From Phytophthora hibernalis (taxonomy: Eukaryota > Oomycota > Peronosporomycetes > Peronosporales > Peronosporaceae): 64,000 nucleotides of DNA. The translations under genes and the position numbers were made by a program. Below are positions 15,001-26,489 of the stretch, in pieces (position 1 is the first letter of the stretch; every line of letters begins with the position of its first letter). The stretch covers positions 496,001 to 560,000 of the forward strand of contig JAAKBF010000324.1 of NCBI GenBank assembly GCA_012656075.1, read 5' to 3'. The notes below the pieces were generated by a model. The model was given only the letters and a program-made list of their open reading frames with translations, was not told the origin of the DNA and searched no databases.

Positions 15001-15811
15001 CCTCAAGAGGCATACAGTCGATGTAGAAATTCTTACGTAGTAGGTTTTGTGCCTGCACCCGTGCCAATTGAGCTGCCACGTATCGATCGGCAAAGTTGTT
15101 CGGGTCTTCTGCTTTGAAGCAGACATCCAAGCGCCTGCCGTCCTTCGCCTCGGTCTTACCATTGCGCTGAAATTCTACCAGGAAAAGCTTCGTCTCGAGG
15201 TTGTACCCTACCACGAACGCTTCGTACCATGCAGTCACAGTTCCTCGAATATTGTAATATGCTGCGGTGACAGGTATACGAACACGTCCATCGCTTTTGC
15301 GACCCAAGCGAATCCATTGTTCGGGATCGTGAATCTCGTAGCTTTCGTCGTCAAACAGGTGGAGCTCCAAATTGTCGATAATCGTTTTCGCAGCTCCACT
15401 GTTGTCCATCTCGACTTTCTGGTACACAGACGAGCTTTGAAACTCGTCCATCCGCTCCTTCAGCAGCGCCCCAACGTCCACCGCCTCATAAATCCGCTTC
15501 TTTCGCTCTACTTCCACTTTGCGAGGAGGTTGGTCTGGTACTCGCTCATAAGGTACAAAAACTTTCGGCTCGACTTCTCCATCTTCTCGTTCCGCCGGAT
15601 CTACCGCTGCAATTACCTGTCCTCCACCAACTGAAAACCCGGTTGGAAGCTGCACGAAAGACGCAGGTGAGCTGATATGTGACGAGTCCTTGATAACTGT
15701 TCTCCTTGTAGGCGAGTTTAAAGTCGGTGACAACGCAACTGTGGGCTCAAAGTTAACAATTCCGATCGGTACCCTCGCTGCTTCTTTTGACGGACTCGTG
15801 GACGGAGCCAA
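3069..15811 (-). CDS. Axonemal inner-arm dynein heavy chain (frame-broken by single-base deletions)
   Basis: Motor ATPase of the flagellar axoneme, expected in zoospores. Reading leftward: tail (15811 to ~13500), linker (~13500-11800), AAA1 with P-loop GPAGTGKT (~11230), AAA2 with GSTGGGKS (~10390), AAA3 with GPTGTGKT (~9330), AAA4 with GVGGSGRQS (~8240), coiled-coil stalk and microtubule-binding tip (~7500-6600), AAA5/AAA6 and the C-terminal domain with SLGQGQGP (~4830), ending at 3069. Size and order fit a single-headed inner-arm type (DNAH1/3/6/7/12-like); I cannot choose among these. The frame breaks 13 times, never at a splice-like site. Each break is one missing base, nearly always in a run of 3-5 identical bases: 14681, 13516, 12198, 11815, 11226, 9776, 9359, 9158, 8836, 8121, 4909, 3982 and 3697. 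Adding 13 bases gives 12,756 bases, exactly 4,252 codons. Confidence 0.95.
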
Positions 15812-16094
15812 CCGACCCGGACTGCCATTCTACAGCACGAGATCAATATCAAGTATCCTCAATCAAATGCTACGTCGGACACGTACCGCTCTCGGGTTCT
15901 TGTCGACTGCACTCTGCATTCCCTAGAATCCGCAACTTAGTTTTGACAAACGAGCAACGAGCCCTGGAGCTCTCGTTCTATCCAAATGCGAATGGACGCT
16001 GTCTTCAAAGCGCCGCGACTCGAGACTTAGCATACGCAAAATAAAACCGTTCACTTCAACGAGTCCTTCGTGGCACATTTCATTAAGTGGAGCT

Positions 16095-19012
16095 CTATTG
16101 CTGCTTCAACACTGGCAACGAGTACGATTTACCCAAAGTGCCGTCGTCCGCTCCAGACCCGTCTGTGGACCAGCCTTGTAAATTCTCAGGTGGTGTCTCG
16201 GGCACCTTCATTCGGCCGATCTCATCTGTTGGCTCATTTGTGAGGTCGAAGGCTGATCGAGAGCTCATGGGCGTTGTCAGCGAGTCTTTGCGATACGGCG
16301 TCATGGGGAGCTCGGGGTCGACGCCTTCGGTAGTCGGAACCCTGCTCGGAGGACATAGTTGGAACTTGGTGTGAAGGCAGATCGAGACGTTGGGGCCTCC
16401 TCTGGAAGACCTGCTGCTGTGATGGACATGGATCCCTGACTTGTTTTCCGCCGTGACACACCCTTGCTAGCAGATGAATGAGCCACAAGACGAGTTGTCT
16501 CCAAGAACTCGCCTGAAGATGAAGCAGTATCGTCGTGGACGTTGTTCCGGTGTCGATTGTTGTCGCCCACCAAAGTGCGGCGCTTCATGCTGGCGGCCAT
16601 CATGTTGTTCACCGTGTCAATGTACAGCTCTCGTCGATCCAGGGTGCTCTTGTCAAACTGTTCACCAATGTTCTTGTTGTTCATGATCTTGGTGTGGATC
16701 TTCACTCGGATTTTCTCCGTGATGCCGACCTGCTGCTCCAGCATGTCCTCGTCCATTGTGTGCTGGCTCCTCACTTCCTTGTTGCAACCCGTTTGCAGAA
16801 TCTCGTACTCGGCACGAGCAACCATCAAGTCAGCAATGAACTGGCAGTCGCGCGCTAGCAACTGCTGTTGGCGCTCGTTAAACTGCTTCCTGCCGACGCT
16901 GTTGTTGTCGGATGGACGCGCGCTGTGCTTGCTGCTGGACCGTGCAGAAGTCTCGAATTTCCAGCACTCGGACACGAAGTTCTCGCACACGCGGTCGATC
17001 TCGCGGTTCATGTCGGCCAAGTCCATATTGCGGATTGAAGAGCGAGCTACCACATCGGCGAAGTGTTCCTGCTTCTGCTGGAACGAGGCGTACAAGGCCT
17101 CCACACGATCGGACTCTTTGTCTACAATTGCCACCAATTTTACGGTCGCTGCCTGAATCTCCGCTCGATTTTCTGCTTGAAGCGCCATCATCTGAGACTC
17201 TGCGGCATCCTGTCGTGCCATGATCTCCTCCTTCGCAGTATGTAAGCTGTCTAAAGATCCGTTGATCGCCTGGTTCTCGTGGTATTGATTCTTGAAATTC
17301 CTGTCTACTTCTCGTTGTGTCTCCTCAATCTCTCGCTTGTGCGCAGATGTCACCTCTTCAAAGTGGAAAAGTTGGTTCTTCACCATGGCAAGCTCGTTGT
17401 CCATGGACTGTGTGAGCTTCTCGTGGTCGGACCGAAGATGCAATGTGGTTGTTTGTAGTCCATCGATGGAGCGGTCTGTCGTATCTCTGTAGTCGTGAAC
17501 CTCTTTTGTCAGCTTCTCTGCGCTGTCGATAGTGCGCTGCAAAGTGTACGAGAGATGGATGCTCTCTTCTGACAGCATACTTAAGCTTTGCTGGATGCGA
17601 TCAATCGTGTCAAACGCTTGCGTGAACTGCGTCTTGTTGTGGTCATCCGTGGCGGCAATCTGCTTCTGGATAGCAGCAATCTTCCTGACGCTGTCTGTTG
17701 CAGTGAGAGCGACTACGTCAAGTTTGGCAGCGACCGCCTTGATCTCTCCGTCCAAGTTCAAATTTACAAGGTCGTTCACGATAGCCTGGACAGCAACAAC
17801 CTCACCACGCACGATGGCAAAGCTTTCAGTGATTTTCTCCACCATCCGATTCTCCATGTACGTTTTCAACTCGTCTTGAGCTTTCAAGGCCTTGGCCATT
17901 TCGGCCGACAGGTGGGTGACGAGCTTTTGCGTCTCCTCGAAGCCGGTCGCCTTCTCCTCCAACGCGTTGACAGAAGCCATGTTGATTTCCAGATTCGTCG
18001 TCGTCTCCATCAGCGAAGTCTTGACGCCTTCGAGTCTCTCTTCCATGTGTTCATGTTTCCTGCCAAAGTCCATGATGACCTCCTCGGTTCGACCTTGTTT
18101 CCTGGCCAGCAACTCCATCATTTCGGCGTTGGAGCTGTTGATATCCTCCTGTTCCGACCGTGCGGTCAGCATGTCCTCCAGGATTTTGTTCGCCCGCGCC
18201 TCCACCTCGTCGAGCATCCGCTGGCGATCGATCTTCATCTGCAGCCCGATTTGCTGCTCGGCGTTAATGAGGTCGTTCCGCGTGACGCAAGCGCGCAGGT
18301 TCTCGTTGAGCTTGTCCATCTGAACTTGCACGACGCCCTCGTGTTTCTCGTTGCGCGCCTTGATGACCGCGTCGCGGCGTTTAATCTCGGACTGCAGTCG
18401 CGCCACCGTGTCCTTGGCTTCTTGGAAGGCCTGCTTCAAAGCTGAGAAATCGTTCGTCTGGCGGTGCACAAAGTCCCACAGAGGCTTGACGATGGTTTCC
18501 ACATACTGTGCCGAGACGCCGCCCGTCACGGATCTCACGTTGTCGCTCACCAAAGCTGCAGTCTCCCCAGCAGTCGAGAAATCGTCCGACATGTCCTTGG
18601 ACGACGGCATTGGCATGAGTGGGCGAGGTCCGGAGGTTGCTGCTGCGACGCGTTGCCGGCCTACCGACTGGCGGTGGTGCGGCGTCGGGTTGAATGCTGG
18701 TGCGGCCGCTCCACTGGCGGAGTTGGAGGCGTTAAGCAGCATCTCGTGACGCAGGTCCAGCACCTCTTTCTGCAGCGACGCCACCTGGTCTCTCAACGCC
18801 TGACACTCCACCACTGCATCCACATTGCTGGCCACCTCGGCCAGTGCCTTGATGAGCCACGACGGCAGTGCAGCGCCACTGAGCAGCTCGTTCTTCTCGA
18901 GCGCATTCACCTGCGCGCGCAACCCCGTGATCACATCCACGAGCGACTCGTCGTTCAGACACAAGTCGGGCGTCGTACGCCACGCCAGACGCGTTGCGCT
19001 CGACGCGTCCAT
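16095..19012 (-). CDS. Large coiled-coil protein of unknown function
   Basis: I do not recognise a named family. From residue ~30 to ~850 the protein is almost continuously heptad-like, rich in Glu, Gln, Lys and Leu, with a Ser/Ala/Pro-rich break near residues 105-160 and a Ser-rich tail. Start at 19012 (MDASSATRL) is preferred to an upstream in-frame ATG at 19063, whose extra residues look like leader sequence. The frame stops at 16301, but one base added to the run at 16305-16308 continues it in similar Ser/Pro-rich composition to 16095, giving exactly 973 codons. It lies 283 bp upstream of the dynein on the same strand and 197 bp from the divergent AAA protease. A flagellar role is possible from the dynein neighbour but is only a guess. 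Confidence 0.75.
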
Positions 19013-19209
19013 CGCAACCGAGTGGCAGACGACAATGACAGCTATTCCTGTACATTCATACATTCATTGAACCAGAAGTTGCCTTTTTCACTTCAACATC
19101 GCCGAGTCCCTGTCAGACTTTATACAGGAACCTGTGAAACTGGATATTCGCGTGCGCTGTGGGCTCCTCATAATTTAGACCGCGTAGCGTAGCCCAGCCA
19201 GAAGCCCTC
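19013..19209. promoter_or_regulatory. Short bidirectional promoter region
   Basis: The 197 bp between two divergent start codons must hold both promoters. On the minus strand a TCATTGTC sequence about 30 bases upstream of the coiled-coil start resembles the oomycete initiator consensus (YTCANTYY-like). No clear TATA box is visible for either gene. The position is inferred from gene layout only. Confidence 0.45.
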
Positions 19210-21193
19210 ATGCTCGTCCTGCGGCCAAGCCTGCACCTCCTCCAGCGCGCGGCCAGTCGGGCCAGCGTCCTGTCGACGCCCACGCGCGCGTGGCCCGCGT
19301 TGGCCCTCGCTCGGCCCGTGCCGGCCGCTGGCGCCAAGCGCTCGCTGTTCAACATGACGCAGCGCGGGAGCTCAAGCAGCTCAAGTCGCTGGAACAAGCG
19401 GCCAACTCTAGCCCTGAGGACGCGTACGCGCAGCTGCGTTTCCTGCAGGAACTCAACCGCAGCAACTACCCGGCCCTCGTGGTGCGCCGCGTCGAGGAGA
19501 ACCGCTTCGCTCTGGACGAGGCTGTGCAGAAAGAGTACATCAAGGCCCTGGTCAAGACAGGCCGTCTGGACACGGTCGACCTGCCGCAGCTGGCCCAGCC
19601 GGCCGAACAGGCCTACGCTGGCCAGGCCGCGGCCCGACAGTTTGGCGGAGTGGCCGCCTCCAGCCAGGCTGTGGCCCGCAATGGCCAGTCGGCCCACGAC
19701 CCTGTCTTCGTGTCCATGGTGGAAGGCAGCTTCAAAAGCAACATGTGGAAGACGCTGCGCACGTTGGGCGTGGCCTTTCTCGTCGTCTCAGCCCTCGGGG
19801 CCATGCTGGACGAGAAGGTGGGCAAGATCGGCTCGGCCTCCAAGGTCATGGGCCCCACCGGCAGCGACAAGCGCTTCAGTGACGTCAAGGGGCCACCGAG
19901 GCCAAACAGGAGCTTGAGGAGATCGTGCAGTTCCTGAGAGACCCGGCCCGTTTCACGCGACTCGGAGGAAACCTGCCCAAGGGCGTGCTGCTCACTGGCC
20001 CGCCCGGCACAGGTAAGACGCTGCTGGCCCGCGCCATTGCCGGTGAGGCCGGCGTCCCCTTCTTCTACTCGTCGGGCTCCGAGTTCGAGGAGATGTACGT
20101 GGGCGTGGGCGCGCGCCGCGTGCGCGACCTGTTCGAGTCTGCCAAGCGGAAGGCTCCGTGCATCATCTTCATCGACGAGATTGACGCGATCGGCGGCACG
20201 CGCAAGCTCAAGGAGCAGCAGGCCATGAAGATGACGCTGAACCAGCTCCTCGTTGAGATGGACGGCTTCGACCAGAACAAGGGTATTATCGTGATCGGCG
20301 CCACCAACTTCCCCGACGTGCTGGACAACGCGCTGATCCGTCCCGGTCGCTTTGACCGTCACGTGACGGTGGATCTTCCCGACGTTGCCGGCCGTAAGGA
20401 GATTCTGGAGTTCTATGCTGGAAAGATCCCTCTTGGGGACGATGTGGACCTGGATGTGCTCGCCCGGGCGACGCCGGGTATGTCTGGTGCGGAGCTGTCC
20501 AACCTCGTGAACGAAGCTGCTCTGCGTGCGTCCATGAAGAGTGCTGATGTGGTCGATATGGATGCCTTTGAGTACGCCAAGGACAAGATCCTCATGGGGG
20601 CGGAGCGCAGGTCGGCGCTGATCACACCCGACTCTGCCAAGCTTACCGCTTACCACGAGGGAGGCCACGCGTTGGTAGCTATTAACACTCCGGGAGCTCA
20701 TCCTGTGTATAAGGCGACCATTATGCCGCGCGGCCAGGCATTGGGTATGGTCTCACAGCTACCGGAAGGCGATCAGACGTCCATTTCGCGCAAGCAACTA
20801 CTGGCACGGCTGGATGTGTGTATGGGTGGCCGCGTGGCGGAAGAGCTGACATTCGGCGAGGAGGAGATCACGGGAGGCGCGTCGTCCGACATCCAACAGG
20901 CCACTAATGTTGCTCGTACGATGGTTACCAAGTACGGCATGAGCTCGGACGTTGGTCTTGTATTCCACGACCTGCGTGGCAACGATACGAGCGCCACCAC
21001 GCGCAAGACCATCGACGACGAAGTGAAGAAGCTGTGTGACGCGTCCTACAAGCGCGCGAAGGACATCCTCGTAAGTAAGCACGGAGACCTGGAGAAGGTG
21101 GCCCAGGCTCTGCTAGAGTACGAGACGCTGTCGGGTGCTGAGATTGAGAAGGTCCTGAAGGGTGAGCCCCTCGAGCGCAAGCCTATCAAATAA
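19210..21193 (+). CDS. YME1: YME1-like mitochondrial i-AAA metalloprotease (two single-base deletions)
   Basis: ATP-dependent FtsH-family protease that degrades unassembled inner-membrane proteins, with its active site facing the intermembrane space. The first ~45 residues are Arg/Ala/Ser-rich without acidic residues, as in a mitochondrial presequence. One transmembrane segment lies near residue 185. The AAA module has Walker A GPPGTGKT (19997-20020, residue 264), Walker B IIFIDEIDAI and the second region of homology ALIRPGRFDRH. The M41 zinc site is HEGGH (20654-20668, residue 483). A single transmembrane segment and the sequence around LGGNLPKGVLL favour YME1 over m-AAA or bacterial FtsH. 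The frame breaks at GGG 19366-19368 and GGGG 19889-19892; adding one G at each restores exactly 662 codons. The gene is almost certainly functional and the breaks are assembly errors. Confidence 0.93.
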
Positions 21194-21562
21194 GTACCAT
21201 ACAGGGCGGCACCAAGGGCAGCTGTGCCAGACCAGAAGAACGGAGGTTTATAGGCAGAGGTAGCGCGAGTGGGGAGGTGTTCTTGCACACTCGCATTTAG
21301 CAACTCTCGTGCCTCTTGTTTGGCAGGCTGATCGATGACACTGCAAAGGCAACAGAAAATGAATGTGTCGATTGCCGTTTTAAGTCTGACGTTCTCTGTC
21401 TAAAGACTGTAGTCGTCGCAGAAAGCCTTCTCTCGCTGGGAGCAGGAAACGCTCTCTTGATCGCTTTCACTGAAGAATCTTATCGCGGTGATATAACAAT
21501 CGCGATGAGGGAGGCTGGTTGCACTCCAGCTTACTTGGGCCTACATACCTGATCGCTGCCAG
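21194..21562. other. Convergent intergenic region
   Basis: 369 bp between the stop codons of the AAA protease and membrane-protein copy 2. It should hold both 3' ends. I see no gene, repeat or RNA structure that I can support here. Confidence 0.6.
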
Positions 21563-23604
21563 CTATGAGAGTTTGGCGACACCAATTCGAACAAAGTCGG
21601 CCCATGGGATCGTGTGAGGGTATACGAGCTGAGCCGTCTGGTTCACTGCGCCGTCCGTCAGAATCGAGTACACATAAATATTGGCGAAGCGCACTCGCGT
21701 GACCTTCATAACCAGCAGCGAGAAAATGTCCTCCGTTGCAACGAGAAACTTGCCATTTGCGACGAGAAATCCGTTGCCGTATACGGCATCAATAGATGCG
21801 TAGCGCTTGTTGCTGCGAACGACGTAGCTGTCGTAACCGGAGATGATGCCGTAGCGCTTGCTCAGAGCTGACCCCGTGGCTGACTCAAACGAAGTGAGAT
21901 TGTCATCTTCCTCCGATCCGTGTTCTTTGGTGACGTAGCGGCTGGATCGAGGATTAGCGCCGGCGTTCTTGTGCTTACAGTAGCGGTAAGTCTTGCGAGC
22001 AATGATGTACACCACCAGCCAAATCATCATGCTGAAGATGGAGAGCACGATGTAAATCACGACGGGTTTGCGGTCCGTGGTGATCTCATGCACGGTCCAG
22101 AACTTCATGGGCGATAACCTCGCGAGAAACGGGCTAACATCAATGAGGCCAAGCCAGTGTTCATTCTCAGCAAAACCGGCCACGATTTTTCTTAGGAGGA
22201 CATGCCCCTGACGATTTCGATTCGATACGCAAAGCCGACCTCGAAAGCGGTGAATGCCAGTACCGGGTCGATACGCTCTCGAAACAGATAGCTCAAAATA
22301 CTGGCGATGTTCATGAAGAATGTTAGTAGATCAGCGTGTACCATCTCCGGGCGGTAGTGGATTGATCGGCGACCTCCTATCTCGTGGCCGATCGCCAGGC
22401 AGAATTCTGTGAGCGTCCAGTACCCGTTGAGATGGTTCGCGATGAAGATCAGCACGCCACGATATAGCAGTGCATTGGAAATGGTGGCAAATGCGTCACC
22501 CACCCAGAAATGGCCCTTACGAGCACGGCGGTAGATCACGAAGAAGAGAATTTCCAGATCGAAGAATACATCCATTGCGAAAATGCCATGAATTGTGTGT
22601 GTCCAGGCCCATGAGTCATGCAGAGAAGCAAGAGAATGCCATTCCCAGTCTTTGAGCTCCGAAGCAGGATCAGCTTGCAGATTCCAGTGCACGATTTCAA
22701 CATTTGACTGAGCCACCGGGTCGACAATGTAGCCTCCGAAGCGATACGCTGAGCGTACGTCTTTACCGGATCGATGCTTCCTCATCGGGTTGGCTCTTGA
22801 AAAGCCAGAAGTTGTCTTCTTCGACACCAATTAACTCGCTGGTGGTGAAATGGGGTTCGTCCATGAAGGGATAGTTGTAGGCCATGGCAAAGTGGTGCAC
22901 TACTTCAGTGGCGCGCATGTCCTCAATAGCCGCAATGGAGGCTAGCAGTGCGGCCCCACTTTGATACTGCAGGTCCACCTGAAAATCCTGTGTCGACATT
23001 AACGTCGACAGCAGCAGAATCTCGCTGGAATTACTTTTCTGGTGCGCCAAGTAGTACATACGCAGTTTTGTCACCTCTTCATCGGCTGAGACCAGCAACT
23101 CGAACGTGCAGTCGACGACTGGCGCGATGAGTTCGAGCTCCTCGACGTACGAGAGATTCCCCTCGCGTACTTCTGCAAAGAGGTGAAGAGCAGCCGCATA
23201 AAGGCGTTGCTGTAGACGTTTCTGTCTGCACCTTCGAAGGTTGAGCATCCTGTGAACGAGACGGAGGTATCCGACTCGAGATAAATCGCATCGTCCCTTG
23301 GTTCGGGTGATCCTCCCAACACGTGCTGCACCAATGGACTGTCGTGGATAGAGGTCTCTCCAGCGTAGTCTACAATGAGATTGGACTTGTACACGGTTGT
23401 CCCTAGATCCTTCGACTCGTGGCCTCGCAGCACGGTGACAGCAGCCACGAAGGCCTGCGCCGAGATGGCCACGTACCACAGCGCGATGGCGAACACCAGC
23501 AGTCGATGCATCAGCCGAAAGGGCTCGAACTTGCCTGCGATCTCGATGACGTCCATGGTCCCCATCGTGCCCGACCGTGAAGGCTGCTTGGTCAACATGG
23601 CCAC
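21563..23604 (-). CDS. Oomycete multi-pass membrane protein, copy 2 (frame-broken)
   Basis: Full-length homologue of the gene at 874-2910, with the same order: N-terminal membrane segment after MTMDVIEIAGKF-like sequence, cysteine-containing region, several hydrophobic helices, and a C-terminus ending GVAKLS. Function unknown. The frame breaks at four places (plus-strand runs near 23159-23162, 22787-22789, 22762-22764 and 22192-22193). Aligning with copy 1 shows one base missing at each, and adding four gives exactly 682 codons. Because the two copies break at different sites, each copy shows the original frame of the other. Copy 2 is about as broken as copy 1. It faces the AAA protease tail to tail, and a hAT element lies 308 bp upstream of its start. 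Confidence 0.7.
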
Positions 23605-23912
23605 CTTGTTGACGAGATGAAGGTTGCGAATGTGCTTGGAAACAAGAACCTAGAATCAAAAACCTACGCCGGCATTTCTCCCGATTTGGCATCGAGCGTT
23701 TCTTCATAGGAACAGCATCGCAGAGAGCATTGTCATTTCCAGTGTGAATGCCAGCAACGTTCGTGAGCGAACTCGTCCAGCACGCGTCGGGAGAACTCGT
23801 CAGTAGCAGATGACGCCCATGAAGTCCTGGGTTGTGTGGCCAATGGTGGCGACGGCACCGTGCAGACTCGAGCCCACCTGATAACCTGATGATCAGACTG
23901 ATACTGTTTAGC

Positions 23913-25766
23913 CAGGGCACCGAAAAATAATACTCATAAATACATTGGCATTTTTTAATTTAATGATTAATTCGAGATATCAATTCATTTTTGAATTGAA
24001 CACAATTCATATCTTAATTGCAGGGAAGTGTCCTCCGTCCACCATGCTGGGCTCCTAGCATCTCGGATTGTCCAACACACTAGTTTGTCAGTATCAAAAC
24101 AACCTGATAAAACCCCATCTCCCATGCCCCATCGCCTCAGTGTTACCATGGTCCTCACAAGCAGCCAGACCTGCTCCATGCTTTTACTGAAGTTGAGGGC
24201 GGCTTCTACAAGTGCACCACCTGTGACAAGCACTACAAAAAGGGGAACGGCTACACAAACCTGCTAAACCACCTACGACGCAACCACAAGAACTACGAGC
24301 AAATGTCCAGGAGGCGGCTCGCCGCCAGAACTCACTGTTCTTGCGCCTGGTCAGCCAGCAAACTCGCGATCTGTACCACTGGATTGAGTGGGTGGTCTGT
24401 GATCGCCTACCTTCGCATTTGTCGAGCGCCGACTTACACGTCTGAACGATGCCCTCTCGTCCGTGTCCGAGGAGACCTTATCGCGCTACATCATGCTACT
24501 CTTCGAGATGGTTGAGCACCGCGTTGCCGCCGAGCTCCTGACTCGTTTGGTCTAGTTCTGGACGGCTGGAGTAGCAGCAACCGTCACTACGTCGCGATAT
24601 TCGCGGTATTCGACAGTACCTCTGATCGTACCGGTAATGCCGGTAGTGGCGCGGCGAGCGAGTACTACGACGACCTGGAGTGCTCGTCGCGCCGCTTTAT
24701 TTTGCTGGCGTTCTCGCCTGTAGAGACAGAGGAAGATTTGAGTGCGCAGAGTCCATTTGATTTGATCGCGGACACGCTGTCTCGCTACAAGAAGCCATGG
24801 GGAGGTCAAGTTTATGGTGGGCGGCAAATGTTCTGTGAATCAGTACATTGAGCGGAAGGAAGGCGCACTCCCGCTCATCGGATGTGCCAGCCATAGATTC
24901 AATCTGGCAACTAAGGAATTCCTCAAGACCGAGGACGAGCTGATTAGCAAGGTCCACGCCATCATGTGCAAGCTGAGGACGATCAAGGGCCGAGCGATCT
25001 GCGCCGCGTCTCCCATCTGTCACCTCTACTGCGAAATGACACCAGATGGTCGAGCACCTATAAGATGGTTGAGCGGTACGTGAAGCTCCAACCAGCCATT
25101 GCCGGGTTAGGCCACAACGTCCTGAGGTGCAACCGCTCCTGCTGCGTCGCGCGGAGCACGACCGCGTGAAGACGTTGCTGCAGGACCTCGTAAAGTTTGA
25201 GGGAGTCACCAAGGAGCTACAGAAGTCTACCCTAACGATGTCAGCTGTGCGACGTCTATTTGACCAGGTCATGAAGGAGTACCCGGCGCTACGCACCCGA
25301 CTGGCTACCAATTCTGCTATTGTGAACAATTCCAATTTAGAACAAGGCCTGGTGAAGCTTCAACGCGGAGAGTCGTTAAATGTTGCTGAGAGGTTGGCGT
25401 GCTACGAATTTAGATCGGCGCCAGCACGAGGCGCGGAGGTCAGCTCAATAGTCAAGGCGGCGTTCAAGAAGCGCAAGGCAGTGAAGCGCTCGCATTATGT
25501 GGACGTTGCGTACGTCCCGCCGACGTCTAACGAGTGCGAACACTTCCTTTAGGCAGCTAAGTTAGTGCTGACGGACCTTCGGAATAGTCTTTCTCACCAA
25601 GATCGAAATACTCATGAGTCTCCAGTACAATCGCGACCTGTGGGACGTGAACACAGTCGATGAGGTGCGCACTCAAATTGGCAGGAATAATGGTAATAAT
25701 TGAATGATTAATTTCTGCTCATGGCTGTGAAGTATTAATCTTAGTATTGCATTCTCCGGTGCCCTG
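23913..25766 (+). mobile_element. hAT-family DNA transposon with TIRs and target duplication
   Basis: 1,854 bp bounded by perfect 10-bp terminal inverted repeats, CAGGGCACCG (23913-23922) and CGGTGCCCTG (25757-25766), with weaker similarity inward. The flanking 8-mers TGTTTAGC (23905-23912) and TGATTAGC (25767-25774) match at 7 of 8 bases, as expected for the 8-bp hAT target duplication. It contains a degraded BED-finger transposase on the plus strand. Confidence 0.88.
24150..25690 (+). pseudogene. BED-finger hAT transposase (frame-broken)
   Basis: The N-terminal BED zinc finger is visible as KCTTCDKHYKKG (cysteines at 24213 and 24222) with HLRRNH following near 24270-24287. Beyond it come hAT core sequences in shifting frames: FLDGWSSS-like text near 24550, SVNQYIERK near 24835, LIGCASHRFNLA near 24875 and NDTRW near 25030. 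The C-terminal dimerisation region begins at AYVPPTSNECE (25510) and continues in another frame to NRDLWDVNTVDEVR (~25670). At least five frame changes interrupt it. It is either a dead copy or one with the same single-base assembly errors as the host genes; the one-base mismatch in the target duplication leaves both open. Confidence 0.8.
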
Positions 25767-26489
25767 TGATTAGCACAGTAGACGTTTCTAGTTCTCTGAT
25801 ACCGTATTTATATCCAGAGTCCAGTGTTTTAGAGCGAATCCAGAACCGTCCAGTATCCTGTAAAACCACATAAACGGATATATATTTAATTACGCCAACC
25901 TAAACGACATACAGTTATCACCATTAAACGTCGTATAATTTAATAAATGGCTATATTGTATCTGAAAACATGTGGATGTTGACCCAGTCAGCCTCAAGCG
26001 ACATTCAAGCCACCTTAAACGAATGTTGACTCAGCCGACTTAGATCTACATTCAAGTAACCCAAGCTAAGTGGTATTCTAGATATTGAGCCAATGAAAAG
26101 AAAAAGCTCAGATTTTAATCGCACCCAAAATTAGAAGTACCCCATAAAAGTCAGCGGTCACAAACTTTATCACTCCATGCCGAAACGATTTCAACAGGTC
26201 AAGGACAATCTTGACGGCGACACAAAGTAGGAGGTACAATCAGTAGTTTAGAAGTTGCCTGAAGGCGTACCGGGGTCAGGTTTTCATTTGAGCGGCTGAG
26301 AGAAGGTGTAAGTTAAAAATACCGGCGGGGTCTTTAGATCTGGCCGTAGGCATTTTAGGTATTTAAACATGGGTACATTTAAAAAATGGCCATATCTATT
26401 CAATAACGAACGCGATCGTAGCAAGTCATACTGCTATGGAAAGGCATTTCACCAAGCATTGTACTTTAGCAGCAGACTAGTAACGAAAG
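25767..26489. other. AT-rich non-coding interval
   Basis: About 720 bp between the hAT element and the LINE-type reading frame. No open frame, known repeat or RNA gene was recognised. The last part probably contains the 5' end of the LINE-type element, but I see no boundary. Confidence 0.5.

Noticed and set aside
3069..15811. Dynein frame breaks as introns or separate genes
   Set aside because: No GT...AG pair removes the breaks, the protein continues without a gap on both sides of each site, and a one-base addition always restores it.
17588..18445. 285-codon plus-strand frame
   Set aside because: Mirror of the coiled-coil gene; His/Leu/Arg-rich as expected for the reverse of Glu/Gln/Lys heptads.
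19613..20701. 362-codon minus-strand frame
   Set aside because: Antisense of the YME1-like gene, in GC-rich sequence where stops are rare.
21316..21552. 78-codon plus-strand frame between convergent genes
   Set aside because: No similarity, and it occupies the shared 3' region of both neighbours.
22763..23920. 385-codon minus-strand frame as a complete gene
   Set aside because: Only its last third matches membrane copy 2; the rest is an off-frame reading of the same gene and its upstream region.
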